Origin: CAVLCC01 sp963624975
GTDB taxonomy: Bacteria; Actinomycetota; Coriobacteriia; Coriobacteriales; CADBOM01
Assembly: GCA_963624975.1 (NCBI GenBank)
Contig: CAVFRF010000048.1
Location: forward strand, 1-16,276
Direction: 5' to 3'
Length of the DNA stretch: 16,276 nt
Position numbers and translations under genes: made by a program. The notes under the pieces were generated by a model. The model saw only the letters and a program-made list of their open reading frames with translations. It ran no database searches and was not told where the DNA came from. Positions 15,624-16,276 of this stretch are shown here, in pieces; position 1 is the stretch's first letter; the number at the start of each line of letters is the position of its first letter.

Positions 15624-16276
15624 CTAAACACTAGGATGCTCTACCAACGTGGTGCGATGCGAGATGAGAGCTGCCAGCGGTTCTAGATATGCGGAATCGG
15701 GAGCAGCTTGTGCGGTCGTGGAACAGGTTGCTTGCGCTGTGGGTGAAGGGTTGCTGCAGGTTGCTTGCGCTGCAGGTGCGAGGCTCTGCAACCCCTCGCG
15801 TGCCAGCGCCAGCAGCTCGTCGAGCCAGCCTGCCGCGCTTCGACCGTAAACGTTGGCCTCGTAGCCATGGGACGCGAGATCGGCTTTGGCCTGCGCGATC
15901 ATGGCCGGCCCGTCGTGCGAGAACACGCCGACAGCCTCCAGTTCGTCATGCAGCTTCGCCAGCGGGGTGAGAGCCCGCGCTCCATCTGCCGGGTCACCCT
16001 TGCCGTAGAAGATGCCGCGCACCAACGCCGCGAACGCCAAGCCGTACTCGATGGGCATCGAGTCGGGCTGGCGGATCTCTATGTACTGTTTGAGCCTCAC
16101 GTCGAAGAAGAACATCGAGAGGATGTGCTCGATGTCGCTGCGGGTGAGGGTTTTGCCGGCGAAGACCTGCGAAGCGGGTTCGCTGCCGTGCCAGACGGCC
16201 GACGAGTCGTCGCCGGGCCGCTCGAGCGCGAGGATGGGCGGCCTCGCCATGAGCATCGCGGCGTACGAGCGATAAC
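15624..16276 (-). CDS. Glutamate-cysteine ligase-like (GCS2 family) protein, 5' end outside the window
   Basis: The frame stays open through the right edge of the window, so only the C-terminal part (about 217 residues) is seen. The segment FDVRLKQYIEIRQPDSMP is typical of plant-type and GCS2-family glutamate-cysteine ligases, ATP-dependent enzymes that join the glutamate side-chain carboxylate to the cysteine amino group. The following LAFAALVRGIFYG also fits. A Met within the window (16256) is probably internal, because upstream codons (YRSYAA) continue in a family-like way. Near the C-terminus is a low-complexity run with two AQATCS copies, coded by a 16-bp direct repeat (15724-15739 and 15757-15772). 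Related enzymes make ergothioneine or glutathione precursors; the product here is uncertain. Confidence 0.8.
   Translation of the reverse strand, partial: YRSYAAMLMARPPILALERPGDDSSAVWHGSEPASQVFAGKTLTRSDIEHILSMFFFDVRLKQYIEIRQPDSMPIEYGLAFAALVRGIFYGKGDPADGARALTPLAKLHDELEAVGVFSHDGPAMIAQAKADLASHGYEANVYGRSAAGWLDELLALAREGLQSLAPAAQATCSNPSPTAQATCSTTAQAAPDSAYLEPLAALISHRTTLVEHPSV

Overview
The window looks like chromosomal DNA from a GC-rich Gram-positive actinobacterium, most likely of the class Coriobacteriia (Eggerthellaceae or a relative). This assignment is an inference. It rests on the high GC content of most genes, a surface protein combining BspA-like leucine-rich repeats with CWB2 domains, large multi-domain glycosyltransferases and a plant-type glutamate-cysteine ligase homologue next to gltX. 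No ribosomal RNA or other strong phylogenetic marker is present.

Layout. (1) Positions 1-1060 hold no convincing gene. They contain a hairpin repeat (8-105), two tandem copies of a unit of about 110 bp (401-647) and a 230-bp element with 47-bp terminal inverted repeats (693-922). (2) 1061-3004 (+) encodes a secreted BspA-like/CWB2 surface protein. A second copy of the same repeat block, including a second 230-bp element (3172-3401), starts just after its stop codon, so the gene lies between direct repeats. (3) 3409-6567 (-) holds three genes: a membrane-anchored Ser/Thr kinase with an unusual repeat-bearing insert in its catalytic domain, a helix-turn-helix protein of a family often seen beside such kinases, and a DUF4190/DUF4352-type membrane protein. 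(4) 6757-8934 (-) and 9005-12115 (+) are divergent large glycosyltransferase genes: a double GT2 enzyme and a GT2-DUF4422-GT8 fusion. They share a 70-bp intergenic region with overlapping -10-like boxes. (5) 12132-12230 is a second copy of the hairpin repeat. It is followed by 12357-13871 (+), a secreted or membrane-tethered protein of unknown function. (6) 13900-13945 is a strong stem-loop between convergent genes. After it come gltX (13990-15537, -) and a 5'-truncated glutamate-cysteine ligase-like gene (15624-16276, -).

How the genes may fit together (inference): the window is largely about the cell surface. The CWB2 protein should bind a secondary cell-wall polymer non-covalently, and the two glycosyltransferases probably build a surface polysaccharide. 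The kinase, helix-turn-helix protein and DUF4190 protein could form a signalling unit that senses envelope state. gltX and the ligase-like gene are a housekeeping pair. The clearest non-genic novelty is the family of non-coding repeats, above all the paired 230-bp inverted-repeat elements around the surface-protein gene. The clearest protein novelty is the repeat-bearing insert in the kinase.
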